Shown here piece after piece: positions 32,779 through 41,003 of a stretch of 42,075 bases of DNA. The stretch is from the NCBI GenBank assembly GCA_017398485.1, contig JAFQFY010000040.1, positions 1 to 42,075 on the forward strand. Reading direction: 5' to 3'. The position numbers and the translations under genes are program-made. Position 1 is the first letter of the stretch. Every line of letters starts with the position of its first letter. Origin of the DNA: Clostridia bacterium (GTDB taxonomy: Bacteria > Bacillota > Clostridia > Oscillospirales > Acutalibacteraceae). The notes under the pieces are model-generated. The model saw only the letters and a program-made list of their open reading frames with translations. It searched no databases and was not told the DNA's origin.

Positions 32779-33830
32779 GGTAACGCCTCCTTTCGTTTCG
32801 TCAGTTGATCCTTCTGCCGTCGTAATTGACCGCAGGAGGCATTGATATCCGCTCCCAACGTACGACGTACCGTCACGTTGATCCCGCGTTTTTCCAGCAC
32901 CTCGACAAAGGACCGAATGCGCAAGCGGGAAGAGCGCCGTTGTGCTTTGCCCTCCACCGCGTTGACGGGGATCAAGTTGACGTGGCAAAGCATGCCCTGC
33001 AACCGATCCGCCAGCTCCTGCGCGTGTTCGTCGGCGTCGTTGACGCCCTCGATCATCGCGTATTCAAAGGAAATGCGGCGACCGGTCGCCTCTATATAAT
33101 CACGGCACGCGTCCAACAGCTCCTCGATCGGCCAGCGCCGATTGATCGGCATAGTGCGCGAACGAATCGCGTCGTTCGGCGCATGCAGTGAAATGGACAA
33201 AGTTAAGGGGATCTGTTCTTTCATCAGGCGGCGGATGCCGGGTACCACGCCGCAGGTGGAAAGGGAAATATGGCGCATTCCGATGCGCACGCCGCCTTCC
33301 TCGCCTAACATACGCAAAAATTGCACGACGTTGTCGTAGTTATCCAGCGGCTCACCCATACCCATGAGCACCACCGAGGACACACGCACATTGGCATCCT
33401 TTTGCGCCGTTTCGATCTGCGCGAGCATCTCTGCCGCCGACAGATCGCGGATAAAACCGCCCATGCCGGTCGCACAAAAGGTACAACCCATCTTACAGCC
33501 GACTTGGGTGGACAGGCATTGGCTCCAACCGTGCTTATATTGCATAAGCACCGATTCCACCGTCTCACCGTCGTCCAGGCGGTAGAGATATTTGATCGTG
33601 CCGTCGATAGCGGAGACGAGCTTACGCTCAATACTGACACTCGGCACCGTAAATGCAGATGCCAGCCGCGCACGCAGGTCTTTCGGCAGGTTGGTCATCT
33701 GCTTAAAATCGGTCACGCCATCATCAAGCCACTGCCTGATCTGCTGTGCACGGAAGGACGGCTGACCGTTCGATGCGAGCCATGCGCGCAGATCGTCCAC
33801 ATTCATGGAACGAATATCCGTTGAACTCAA
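32775..33830 (-). CDS. rlmN: Dual-specificity 23S rRNA/tRNA adenine-C2 methyltransferase RlmN
   Basis: Radical SAM enzyme methylating A2503 of 23S rRNA and A37 of some tRNAs, 351 residues. Seen: the radical SAM cluster site CKMGCTFCATGMGG (about residues 110-123), MGMGEPLDNYDNV, SLHAPNDAIR and a late Cys near LGADINASCGQLR that serves as the methyl-carrying residue. The start is read as TTG at 33830 with GAGGTGA upstream; an in-frame ATG at 33806 has no SD. It follows rsmB by 16 bases and overlaps prpC by four. Confidence 0.97.
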   Translation of the reverse strand: MSSTDIRSMNVDDLRAWLASNGQPSFRAQQIRQWLDDGVTDFKQMTNLPKDLRARLASAFTVPSVSIERKLVSAIDGTIKYLYRLDDGETVESVLMQYKHGWSQCLSTQVGCKMGCTFCATGMGGFIRDLSAAEMLAQIETAQKDANVRVSSVVLMGMGEPLDNYDNVVQFLRMLGEEGGVRIGMRHISLSTCGVVPGIRRLMKEQIPLTLSISLHAPNDAIRSRTMPINRRWPIEELLDACRDYIEATGRRISFEYAMIEGVNDADEHAQELADRLQGMLCHVNLIPVNAVEGKAQRRSSRLRIRSFVEVLEKRGINVTVRRTLGADINASCGQLRRQKDQLTKRKEALP

Positions 33831-33846
33831 ACCGTCACCTCACGAA

Positions 33847-35184
33847 TCAGCGTTTAATAAATCCGGCAATGAAAAAACCGTCTGTGTTATGGACATGCGG
33901 AAACAGCGTTATACAGTGTGATGCCGTCAAGCCGGCCTTGCCAAAGCAGGAGGGCAGCGGCAACACTCGCGGTGAAAACTCGGGATGCTGTTGCAGGAAT
34001 GTCTCGGCAACCTGCTCATTCTCCTCGGGTCGCAGAGTACATGTTGAATACTGCAATACGCCGCCCGATCGCACAAGCTTTGCCGCCTGCGAGAGTATCT
34101 GCAACTGCAATGAAGGCAGATCGGAAAACTCCGCAGCGTCCTTATAGCGGATCTCCGGCTTGCGACGTATCACGCCAAGTCCGGAACAAGGGGCGTCGCA
34201 AATAACGCGATCAAAGCTCTCCAAAAGCGCCTGCGGCGGCGTCTGTGATGCGTCACGGCACTGCACCTGCACGCAGCAAAAGCCAAACTGCTTCGCCCGA
34301 CGTGTGACGGTCGCGCATTTCTGCTCGTACACGTCGCTCGCCACGATGACGCCGCAATCGTTCATATACTGCGCAACAGTGAAACTTTTTCCGCCGGGCG
34401 CAGCACACACGTCTGCAATACGCTCGTTCGGCTGTGCGCCGAGCGCATAACAACACCACTGCGACGCGGCGTCCTGGAAGTAAAACTGTGATTTCAGCTC
34501 CGTCGGTAAAGTTTGCAGAGCCTGTGCCGAGGATAGCCGCAAAGCATTCGGCAGACCATCGACAGACTCACAATCGATACCGAACGCAGCAAACACCTCA
34601 GCGAGCGCTTTTGCCGTCGTTTGGCAGGTGTTGACACGAATATAAGTCGGCGGCGCGTCATTGAGGCTGTCGAGCAAACCGCGCGTCACCTCAGCACCGT
34701 ACGCCGTCTCCCACGCACGAATGTGCGCGCGTGGGCAAGAATAGCGGATCTCGCGTCCCTTGTCATTGTTCGGCAGCTCATCAAGCAACGCGTGTGCCTG
34801 CCGCTGTACGCCGCGCAACACGCCGTTGACATAACCCGTCAGCCGTGCGTGTCCCATCGCGCGCGCCAGCGATACGCTTTCGCTGATGGCCGCAAAAGGC
34901 GGAACGCTATCCATATAACACAGCTGATACACACCCACGCGCAAGATCTCACGCACCGTCGGTGCCATCTTCTTAACGGGGGTGGTGGACAGCTTGTTAA
35001 GCAAATAATCTAACGTCAGACGGCGTTCAATGACGCCGTAAACCAGCCGTACAGTCATTGCGCGCTGTGCCGTCGGCACCGACAAGCCATCGAGCAACTC
35101 CTCCAACACAATGTTGGAATAGCCGCCATGCTCGTGTATGCGAACGAGCGCCTGCACTGCCGCGCGGCGCGCATCGCTCACCAT
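33847..35184 (-). CDS. rsmB: 16S rRNA (cytosine-C5-967) methyltransferase RsmB (Sun)
   Basis: A 445-residue enzyme: an N-terminal NusB-like RNA-binding domain (ARRAAVQALVRIHEHGGYSN to about residue 135), then a Rossmann methyltransferase with DVCAAPGGKSFTVAQ, DAPCSGLGVIRRKPEIRYK (catalytic Cys) and STCTLRPEENEQ. The ATG at 35184 (or GTG at 35181) overlaps the fmt stop by a few bases, so translation is coupled and no separate SD is needed. The fmt-rsmB-rlmN order is conserved in Firmicutes. Confidence 0.96.
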   Translation of the reverse strand: MVSDARRAAVQALVRIHEHGGYSNIVLEELLDGLSVPTAQRAMTVRLVYGVIERRLTLDYLLNKLSTTPVKKMAPTVREILRVGVYQLCYMDSVPPFAAISESVSLARAMGHARLTGYVNGVLRGVQRQAHALLDELPNNDKGREIRYSCPRAHIRAWETAYGAEVTRGLLDSLNDAPPTYIRVNTCQTTAKALAEVFAAFGIDCESVDGLPNALRLSSAQALQTLPTELKSQFYFQDAASQWCCYALGAQPNERIADVCAAPGGKSFTVAQYMNDCGVIVASDVYEQKCATVTRRAKQFGFCCVQVQCRDASQTPPQALLESFDRVICDAPCSGLGVIRRKPEIRYKDAAEFSDLPSLQLQILSQAAKLVRSGGVLQYSTCTLRPEENEQVAETFLQQHPEFSPRVLPLPSCFGKAGLTASHCITLFPHVHNTDGFFIAGFIKR

Positions 35185-36104
35185 GTCAGCACCGTCCCGA
35201 CGGCAATCGGGTGTCCTCGCAGGTAATCTGCCGCCGCCATGCGGCGTGAGCCTTCCGGCTGGATCTCGTCGAGGATCAGCGTAACGCCGTTGCCGCAAGC
35301 CACTGTCAGCGGTGATACACTCACCACCGTGCCGGGCGCCGCATCGGTTACCTCACCTACGCGTGAGACATAAACCTTCAAACCCTTATCATCCACGCGG
35401 CAGGTCGCCACAGGCCACGGATTCAGACCGCGCACTTGATTATGCAACGTCACCGCCGATTTGCTCCAATCGAGCGCACACATGGATTTATCCAGCATAG
35501 GTGCGTAGCACGCGCCGTCAGTCGGTTGCTTTTTGGGGATGATCTCACCGTGCACAAGACCGTCGAGCGTGCGGCTGAGCAGCTCGGCACCGTCCGACGC
35601 GAGCAGATCAAACAACTCGCCGCCGGTCATCGTATCGGTGATCGGGCGACGCATCATGAGCAATATATCGCCCGTGTCGACGCCCTCGTCGAGTTGCATC
35701 GTGGTCACGCCGCTCTCGGCGTCACCGTTGAGCACCGCCCACTGCACGGGTGCGGCACCGCGATAGCGCGGCAACAGCGAACCATGCACGTTGACACAAC
35801 CGTACGGCGTCAAATCGAGTATACGCTTGGGCAGGATCTTTCCGTACGCTACCACAACGATGGCATCCGCGCCGATCGCTTTCAGCGTTTCATAGCTTTC
35901 CTCCGTCTTCATGGAGGTCGGCTGATACACAGGCAGGTCATGTGCGAGCGCACACACCTTCACCGCGGGCGGCGTCAGGATCTGTTTGCGTCCCACCGGT
36001 TTGTCCGGCTGGGTCACCACCAACGCGATATCATGGCCGTCGGAAATCAATCGTTCCAAACTCGGCACGGCAAAATCGGGTGTGCCCATATAGATCAGCT
36101 TCAT
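35178..36104 (-). CDS. fmt: Methionyl-tRNA formyltransferase
   Basis: Formylates initiator Met-tRNA using 10-formyl-tetrahydrofolate, 308 residues. Seen: YMGTPDFAVPSLERL at the start, VVVAYGKILPKRILD, NVHGSLLPRYRGAAPVQWAVLNGD with the catalytic Asn and His, and GVDTGDILLM; the C-terminal OB-like tRNA-binding part begins near LHNQVRGLNPWP. AAGGAGGG lies upstream. def precedes it by 18 bases and rsmB overlaps its end. Confidence 0.98.
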   Translation of the reverse strand: MKLIYMGTPDFAVPSLERLISDGHDIALVVTQPDKPVGRKQILTPPAVKVCALAHDLPVYQPTSMKTEESYETLKAIGADAIVVVAYGKILPKRILDLTPYGCVNVHGSLLPRYRGAAPVQWAVLNGDAESGVTTMQLDEGVDTGDILLMMRRPITDTMTGGELFDLLASDGAELLSRTLDGLVHGEIIPKKQPTDGACYAPMLDKSMCALDWSKSAVTLHNQVRGLNPWPVATCRVDDKGLKVYVSRVGEVTDAAPGTVVSVSPLTVACGNGVTLILDEIQPEGSRRMAAADYLRGHPIAVGTVLTW

Positions 36105-36122
36105 TACCGTGCCCTCCTTTCG

Positions 36123-36593
36123 TTAATTCCCGTTTAATTCCTCCGGCGAAAGCATGCGCTCCACCTTATCCTTGAACACGATACCGTCCAAATGGTCGCT
36201 TTCATGCTCGGCGCACTCCGCCGCCAGACCGTCCAATGTCACCACAAAGAATTTACCCTTACGGTTTTGCGCTTGCAGTTTCACGGTCGCCGAGCGCACG
36301 ATCAATCCGTATTCACCCGGACTGGACAGACAACCCTCAACGCATTCCTGCGTACCCTTGGTTTCAAGTATCGTGGGGTTGATACATTCCTTAAGTCCGT
36401 CGCCGGTATCCATGATAAACACACGACGCAACACGCCGACCTGCGGTGCCGCCAATCCGACACCGTCGGCCTTATCGAGCGTGTCTGCCATATCATCGAG
36501 CAGCTGCCACAGACGCTCATCAAACTTCTCCACCGGCTTACACACCTTGTGCAAAACGGGATCTTCATCGGTTAAAATGGTTCTGATAGCCAT
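36123..36593 (-). CDS. def: Peptide deformylase
   Basis: Removes the formyl group from nascent N-terminal methionine, 156 residues. All three motifs are present: GVGLAAPQVG (motif 1, about residues 44-53), EGCLSSPGEYG (metal Cys, about 92-102) and HESDHLDG (HExxH metal site, about 136-143). AAGGAGGATAG precedes the ATG. It lies between priA and fmt, so formylation and deformylation are encoded side by side. Confidence 0.98.
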   Translation of the reverse strand: MAIRTILTDEDPVLHKVCKPVEKFDERLWQLLDDMADTLDKADGVGLAAPQVGVLRRVFIMDTGDGLKECINPTILETKGTQECVEGCLSSPGEYGLIVRSATVKLQAQNRKGKFFVVTLDGLAAECAEHESDHLDGIVFKDKVERMLSPEELNGN

Positions 36594-36604
36594 TGCTATC
36601 CTCC

Positions 36605-39061
36605 TTACAGCATCACGGCAGGGTTGATATCCGCGTATACGCTGACGCCGCGATTGTTCGGCGCATCGTAGAACTCATGCAGCAACCGCCGCACCAGCTC
36701 GCGCATACGCGCGGTATTCTTTGCCTTGATTAGTAGTTTGTAGCGGTATTTCCCGGCTACACGCAGAATGCTCGCCGGCGTAGGATCCAGCGCGATGATC
36801 GGCAGATCCGCGTAGTCCGTCGTGGCGACGGCGCGCAACTGTTCGAGCATCCAACGACATGAACGACGCACGGTAGCCTCGTCTGTGCCGATAAAACCAA
36901 ACAAGAATATGTCGGCATAGGGCGGATAATGCATCATACGGCGTGAAGCGATCTCCAATTCGTAAAAATCCACGAAATTCTGCTGCGACGCCAGCTCAAT
37001 GATCGGGTTATCCGGCGTGTAGGTCTGTATGATCGCTCTTCCCTGCTGTTCGCGGCGTCCGGCACGGCCGATGACCTGCGTGAGCAAGGAAAAGGTGGTC
37101 TCAAAACTGCGGAAATCGTCGGAATACAGCGCCTGATCCGCCGACAGCACACCGACCAAGCCGACCTGCGGAAAATCCAGACCCTTTGCCACCATTTGCG
37201 TGCCGATCATGATGCGATAATCACCCGCGGCAAACGCTTTGAACTTGCTTTCATAAGAAAAGCGCGACATGGTCGAGTCGGTATCCATACGCAACACCGA
37301 CTCATCGGGAAACAGCTCCTTAAGTTCTTGCTCTACGAGCTGTGTGCCGAGACCGGCATAACGCAACTTATCCGACTCACAGGAGGGACACTTCGTCGGC
37401 GGCACCTGCGAGCAACCGCAGTAGTGACACATCAGGCGGTTGTTCGCCCGATGGTACGTCATCGCAATACTGCACGACGGACAGGTGATCACCTGTCCAC
37501 AGGAACGGCAGGATAACTGCGTGTGGAAGCCGCGACGGTTGAGCAGCAGGATCACCTGCTGTCCGTTGTCGAGACACTCCTGCATCGCCAGACGCAGCGT
37601 ATCCCCGATCGCGCGGTCGCCCAAATGCTCACCGCGCAGATCTGCCACCTCTACCTCGGGTAGCCGTACGTCGCCGTAGCGGCTGTCCAGCGTCACGAGC
37701 GTATAGCGCTCAGACAAGGCGGCGTGATAGCTCTCCAGTGACGGCGTTGCCGAGGTCAGCAGTAACAGCGCGTCGTGATGTGCACAACGAAAGCGCGCAA
37801 TATCACGCGCGTGATAGCGCGGTGTGGACTCGGATTTGTAGGTATGCTCCTGTTCCTCGTCCATGACGATAAGGCCGATATTATCGCACGGTGCAAACAC
37901 TGCCGAACGCGTGCCGACCACGATCTGTGCGTCGCCGCGACGGATGCGTTTCCACTCGTCCATGCGCTCGCCGATCGCCAGACCGCTGTGCAGGACCGCA
38001 ACGCGTCTGCCGTATTTCTGTAAAAACAACTCCATCATCTGCGGCGTCAGCGAAATTTCCGGCACCAACACGATGACCTGACGACCATCCGCGATAACGC
38101 GGTCGATAAGATTCATATACACGGCGGTCTTACCGCTGCCGGTCACACCGTACAACAATGCCGCCGAGGCTTTTTTCTGTTTATAGAGATCTAAAAGGGT
38201 GTTATAAGCGCCCGTTTGCTGCTCGTTGAGCGTCTTTGGCTTGGGCATCGGTGTCTCCCCAACATCCTTATAGGGTGTACGTAACACCTGCGCGTCATAG
38301 ACCTCCACGAGTCCTTTGTTTGCCAACGCGGAGATCACCGTCTGGGTCACGCCGGTGAAATAACATACTTCTTTGACCGACGCCGCGCCGACATCCTCCA
38401 ACAGACCCAGCACGGACTTCTGCTTCTCGGTCAGCTTCGGCAAGGGCGTATCTGCCGCCCATTCTTTCAGCCGCACGGTGCGCACGGTCGCGTCGCCGTA
38501 ATGGCGAAACGCCTGCGCGTTACGGTACAACACACCGAGCTGCAACAGATGCTGCAATGCCGGCGCGTCCTTCTCCATGCCGATGCGTTTAAGCACGGAC
38601 TCCTCCTCGACACCGTCGGGACACTTGGCGACGAACGAGAGCAACTGCCGCTCATTCGGCGTCAGAGTCGCGAGGATATCGGGCGACACGTCGTCACTCA
38701 CGTGCAGGGTCGGGCGAACACGCATATACAGACCCGTCGGCAGCATCGCACGCACCGCATCAAACAGGGTGCAGAACGTGCGCTCCTGCATGAAGCGCGC
38801 GAGCAACAGCATCTCCTCGCTGAGCAACGGTTCCTCGTCGATGACCGAGATCACCGATTTGAGCCGCGAGACATGTGCCTGCTCCTCCAGTGAAACGATG
38901 AGTCCCTGGCGGCGTTGGTTACCGCTGCCAAACGGGACGAGCACCCGTGCACCCACCTGCGCTACGCCGAGTTCGGCCGGCCAGCGATAGGTATATGCCT
39001 TATCGAAGGAAAACGTTGCCTGCTCAACGGCGATCTGCACGGTCGCTGGAATATTCGGCAT
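36605..39061 (-). CDS. priA: Primosomal replication-restart helicase PriA
   Basis: 3'-5' DNA helicase that reloads the replisome at stalled forks, 818 residues. Seen: an N-terminal 3'-DNA-binding domain, Walker A GVTGSGKTAVY (about residues 304-314), a DEEQEHTYKSE box (about 400-410; Gln in place of the more common His in DEEH), SATPSLES, and the zinc-binding Cys clusters CRSCGQVITCPSC and CHYCG...CPSC (about 515-565). GGGAGGGAG precedes the ATG. coaBC, which precedes priA in B. subtilis, is missing; rpoZ is next upstream. Confidence 0.98.
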   Translation of the reverse strand: MPNIPATVQIAVEQATFSFDKAYTYRWPAELGVAQVGARVLVPFGSGNQRRQGLIVSLEEQAHVSRLKSVISVIDEEPLLSEEMLLLARFMQERTFCTLFDAVRAMLPTGLYMRVRPTLHVSDDVSPDILATLTPNERQLLSFVAKCPDGVEEESVLKRIGMEKDAPALQHLLQLGVLYRNAQAFRHYGDATVRTVRLKEWAADTPLPKLTEKQKSVLGLLEDVGAASVKEVCYFTGVTQTVISALANKGLVEVYDAQVLRTPYKDVGETPMPKPKTLNEQQTGAYNTLLDLYKQKKASAALLYGVTGSGKTAVYMNLIDRVIADGRQVIVLVPEISLTPQMMELFLQKYGRRVAVLHSGLAIGERMDEWKRIRRGDAQIVVGTRSAVFAPCDNIGLIVMDEEQEHTYKSESTPRYHARDIARFRCAHHDALLLLTSATPSLESYHAALSERYTLVTLDSRYGDVRLPEVEVADLRGEHLGDRAIGDTLRLAMQECLDNGQQVILLLNRRGFHTQLSCRSCGQVITCPSCSIAMTYHRANNRLMCHYCGCSQVPPTKCPSCESDKLRYAGLGTQLVEQELKELFPDESVLRMDTDSTMSRFSYESKFKAFAAGDYRIMIGTQMVAKGLDFPQVGLVGVLSADQALYSDDFRSFETTFSLLTQVIGRAGRREQQGRAIIQTYTPDNPIIELASQQNFVDFYELEIASRRMMHYPPYADIFLFGFIGTDEATVRRSCRWMLEQLRAVATTDYADLPIIALDPTPASILRVAGKYRYKLLIKAKNTARMRELVRRLLHEFYDAPNNRGVSVYADINPAVML

Positions 39062-39096
39062 CGTTCTCCCTCCCCTTTACACGAAATTGCTTAATT

Positions 39097-39297
39097 TCAG
39101 TCCTCGTCCGAGACGAACAGGCTACAATCGCCGTTACGGAAATCCTGGATAGCCAGGCTGACGGGCTTCTCGATGATGATCTCTTTGTTGGCCTCAGCCT
39201 CCTCGGAGATCTGGCGAGCGCGTTTTGCCACGCCGATGACGACGGCATAGCGGCTGTTGTTGCCCTTCAATTCTTCGATATCGTTCGGTGCTAACAT
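39097..39297 (-). CDS. rpoZ: RNA polymerase omega subunit
   Basis: A 66-residue subunit that stabilises beta-prime. It begins MLAPNDIEELKGNNSRYAVVIGVAKRARQI and continues SLAIQDFRNGDCSL, matching the family. The open frame begins 15 bases earlier, but the ATG at 39297 has GGAGG nine bases upstream. It lies between remA and priA; the guanylate kinase gene normally directly upstream of rpoZ is absent. Confidence 0.93.
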   Translation of the reverse strand: MLAPNDIEELKGNNSRYAVVIGVAKRARQISEEAEANKEIIIEKPVSLAIQDFRNGDCSLFVSDED

Positions 39298-39364
39298 GAT
39301 GAATACCTCCAAAAGTTGTATTTTATACGCTCGATGAGCGAGTTTTTATAATGTAGATCTATGG

Positions 39365-39619
39365 TTACTCGTCGGCTTCTTCCTCGTCGTCTGCCATACG
39401 GTTGGCGACCGTTTCCGGCTGAACGGAGGACAAGATCACATGGTCGCTGTCCATCACCAGCACCGCACGCGTACGCCGTCCGTAAGTGGCGTCGATGAGC
39501 GTGCCGCGTTCTTTGGCATCTTGAATAATGCGCTTGATGGGAGCCGATTCAGGACCGACGATCGCCACCAGACGACCGGCGGCGACCATATTGCCGAAAC
39601 CAATGTTGATGAGTTTCAT
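39365..39619 (-). CDS. remA: RemA-family regulator (DUF370)
   Basis: An 84-residue protein, [43 protein letters not shown]..., with the conserved GPESAPIKR block (about residues 22-30) and an acidic tail. RemA forms DNA-wrapping oligomers in B. subtilis and activates matrix operons and osmoprotectant genes; in Clostridia its targets are little known. AAGGTG precedes the ATG at 39619. It follows yicC by 10 bases. Confidence 0.95.
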   Translation of the reverse strand: MKLINIGFGNMVAAGRLVAIVGPESAPIKRIIQDAKERGTLIDATYGRRTRAVLVMDSDHVILSSVQPETVANRMADDEEEADE

Positions 39620-39629
39620 ATCCGTCACC

Positions 39630-40508
39630 TTACTCTATATTCTGGATCTGCTCGCGGATCTTTTCGATCTCGGCCTTGATATCCACAACGATGCGCGTCA
39701 GTTCAAGGTCACTGCACTTCGAGCCGATGGTGTTGGTCTCGCGGTTGATCTCCTGCACGAGAAAATCGAGCTTGCGACCGACCGATTCATCGCCGGAGAG
39801 CAACTGCTCAAGCTCGGTGATGTGGCTTCGCAGGCGAACGGTCTCCTCCGCCACCGCGATCTTGTCGGCGTATACCGCCGCCTCGGTCAACAGCCGTGCC
39901 TCATCCACCGCCGCACCGTCGAGCAGTTCGCGCATACGCGCTTCCACCTTTTGCATATGCTCACGCACCGTAAGAGGCGAGCGTTCTTCAATGACCGCGA
40001 CCGCTTCAAGTATCGTCTGTCCACGTGAAAGCACATCCTCACGCAGACGCGCGCCCTCTCGCTCGCGCATGGAAACGAATTGCTCGAGCGCCATATCGGT
40101 CACACGCTGCACCGCTTCCCACGCAGCATCCTCGTCAACAGCGGTCTGGCGAACCGTCAGCACGTCGGGATAGCGTGACAGCGTCGTGGCCGACACTTCT
40201 TCACGCAGACCGTATTTCTCCGCGATGTCGCGCAACGCCGTCAGGTAGCTTTGGGCAAGTCCTTCGTTGACAAGCACCTCACTGCCGCCGCTTTCCAGCG
40301 CGTCGATCTGCACGAACACATCCACCTTACCGCGACTGACTCGCTGTTGCAGGTAATTCTTCAGTTTGTCATCCATAAAGCCGTATACGCGAGGCAAGCG
40401 GCAGGAAAACTCGAAGAAGCGATGATTAACGGATTTGATCTCCACCGTCACCGATAAGCCATTGCATATATCCTGACCCCGACCATAGCCGGTCATACTG
40501 CGAACCAC
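39630..40508 (-). CDS. yicC: YicC-family endoribonuclease-related protein
   Basis: A 292-residue protein with the YicC N-terminus ([10 protein letters not shown]) and C-terminal DUF1732-type end ([22 protein letters not shown]). E. coli YicC is an endoribonuclease that targets the RyhB small RNA; B. subtilis YloC is its counterpart and starts the same operon. The start is GTG at 40508, giving the usual short N-terminus with AAGGAG upstream; the frame also has an ATG at 40526. A perfect promoter lies at 40569-40597. Confidence 0.93.
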   Translation of the reverse strand: MVRSMTGYGRGQDICNGLSVTVEIKSVNHRFFEFSCRLPRVYGFMDDKLKNYLQQRVSRGKVDVFVQIDALESGGSEVLVNEGLAQSYLTALRDIAEKYGLREEVSATTLSRYPDVLTVRQTAVDEDAAWEAVQRVTDMALEQFVSMREREGARLREDVLSRGQTILEAVAVIEERSPLTVREHMQKVEARMRELLDGAAVDEARLLTEAAVYADKIAVAEETVRLRSHITELEQLLSGDESVGRKLDFLVQEINRETNTIGSKCSDLELTRIVVDIKAEIEKIREQIQNIE

Positions 40509-40568
40509 AGACGTCCACTCCTTCATTTAAGCAATAACACGATATTTGCCCATTCTTATTTATCTTAC

Positions 40569-40597
40569 ATTATAGCAATTCGGGCACACAGTGTCAA
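40569..40597 (-). promoter_or_regulatory. Perfect consensus sigma-A promoter of the yicC-spoVM operon
   Basis: On the minus strand: -35 TTGACA (40592-40597), 17-bp spacer, -10 TATAAT (40569-40574), 60 bases before the yicC start. No terminator was found before 28043, so it may drive about 12.5 kb containing 14 genes. Confidence 0.9.
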
Positions 40598-40652
40598 GAA
40601 AAACCACGCATTTACAGCATATATTTACAGAATTGTCATACTTGTAAAGACG

Positions 40653-40693
40653 AAAAAAGCGCCCGTGAAAGTCATACTTTCACGGGCGCTTTT
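40653..40693 (-). terminator. Terminator of the small membrane protein gene
   Basis: An 18-bp perfect stem (40655-40672 with 40676-40693), loop CAT, with A/T flanks. It lies right after the stop of the gene at 40698-40910 on the minus strand. Confidence 0.92.
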
Positions 40694-40697
40694 CTTA

Positions 40698-40910
40698 TTA
40701 CTCGATCGGATCGCTCACGGCAGGCACGTCCTGCGCCGCGTCTTCGATGACGGGCTCGTCATCCAGATCACAGTCGAACGATGCCTCTTCTTCATACCAA
40801 GCCTTTTTCTTGGCACGAGCACGCAGAGCAAGGACCAAAACCGTCGTCACAGCCGCAATAAGCGCCGCCACGATCGTGATAAGAAGCCATTTTCTTGTCC
40901 GTTTACACAT
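40698..40910 (-). CDS. Small single-pass membrane protein with acidic tail
   Basis: A 70-residue protein: basic start (MCKRTRKW), one membrane helix (about residues 8-30), basic stop-transfer RARAKKK, then a very acidic tail of about 30 residues (WYEEEASFDCDLDDEPVIED) ending in PIE. GGGGGAG lies upstream of the ATG at 40910. It has its own promoter (40959-40987) and terminator, so it is expressed alone between ftsH and the yicC operon. I recognise no family. The basic juxtamembrane and acidic tail suggest a cytosolic tail that contacts other proteins, but this is inference. Confidence 0.75.
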   Translation of the reverse strand: MCKRTRKWLLITIVAALIAAVTTVLVLALRARAKKKAWYEEEASFDCDLDDEPVIEDAAQDVPAVSDPIE

Positions 40911-40958
40911 TTTCGTCTCCCCCAACAGCACGTAATATAATCCTTGGAACACGCCATT

Positions 40959-40987
40959 AGCATACCATATTCGGCAACATTTGTCAA
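40959..40987 (-). promoter_or_regulatory. Sigma-A type promoter of the small membrane protein gene
   Basis: On the minus strand: -35 TTGACA (40982-40987), 17-bp spacer, -10 TATGCT (40959-40964), just after the ftsH stop. Confidence 0.75.
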
Positions 40988-41003
40988 GTCACGTGAACGG
41001 TCG

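Noticed and set aside
39320..39350. Short hairpin (CGCTC-ATC-GAGCG) between remA and rpoZ
   Set aside because: Only five base pairs and no T-run; not a terminator. It may be nothing.
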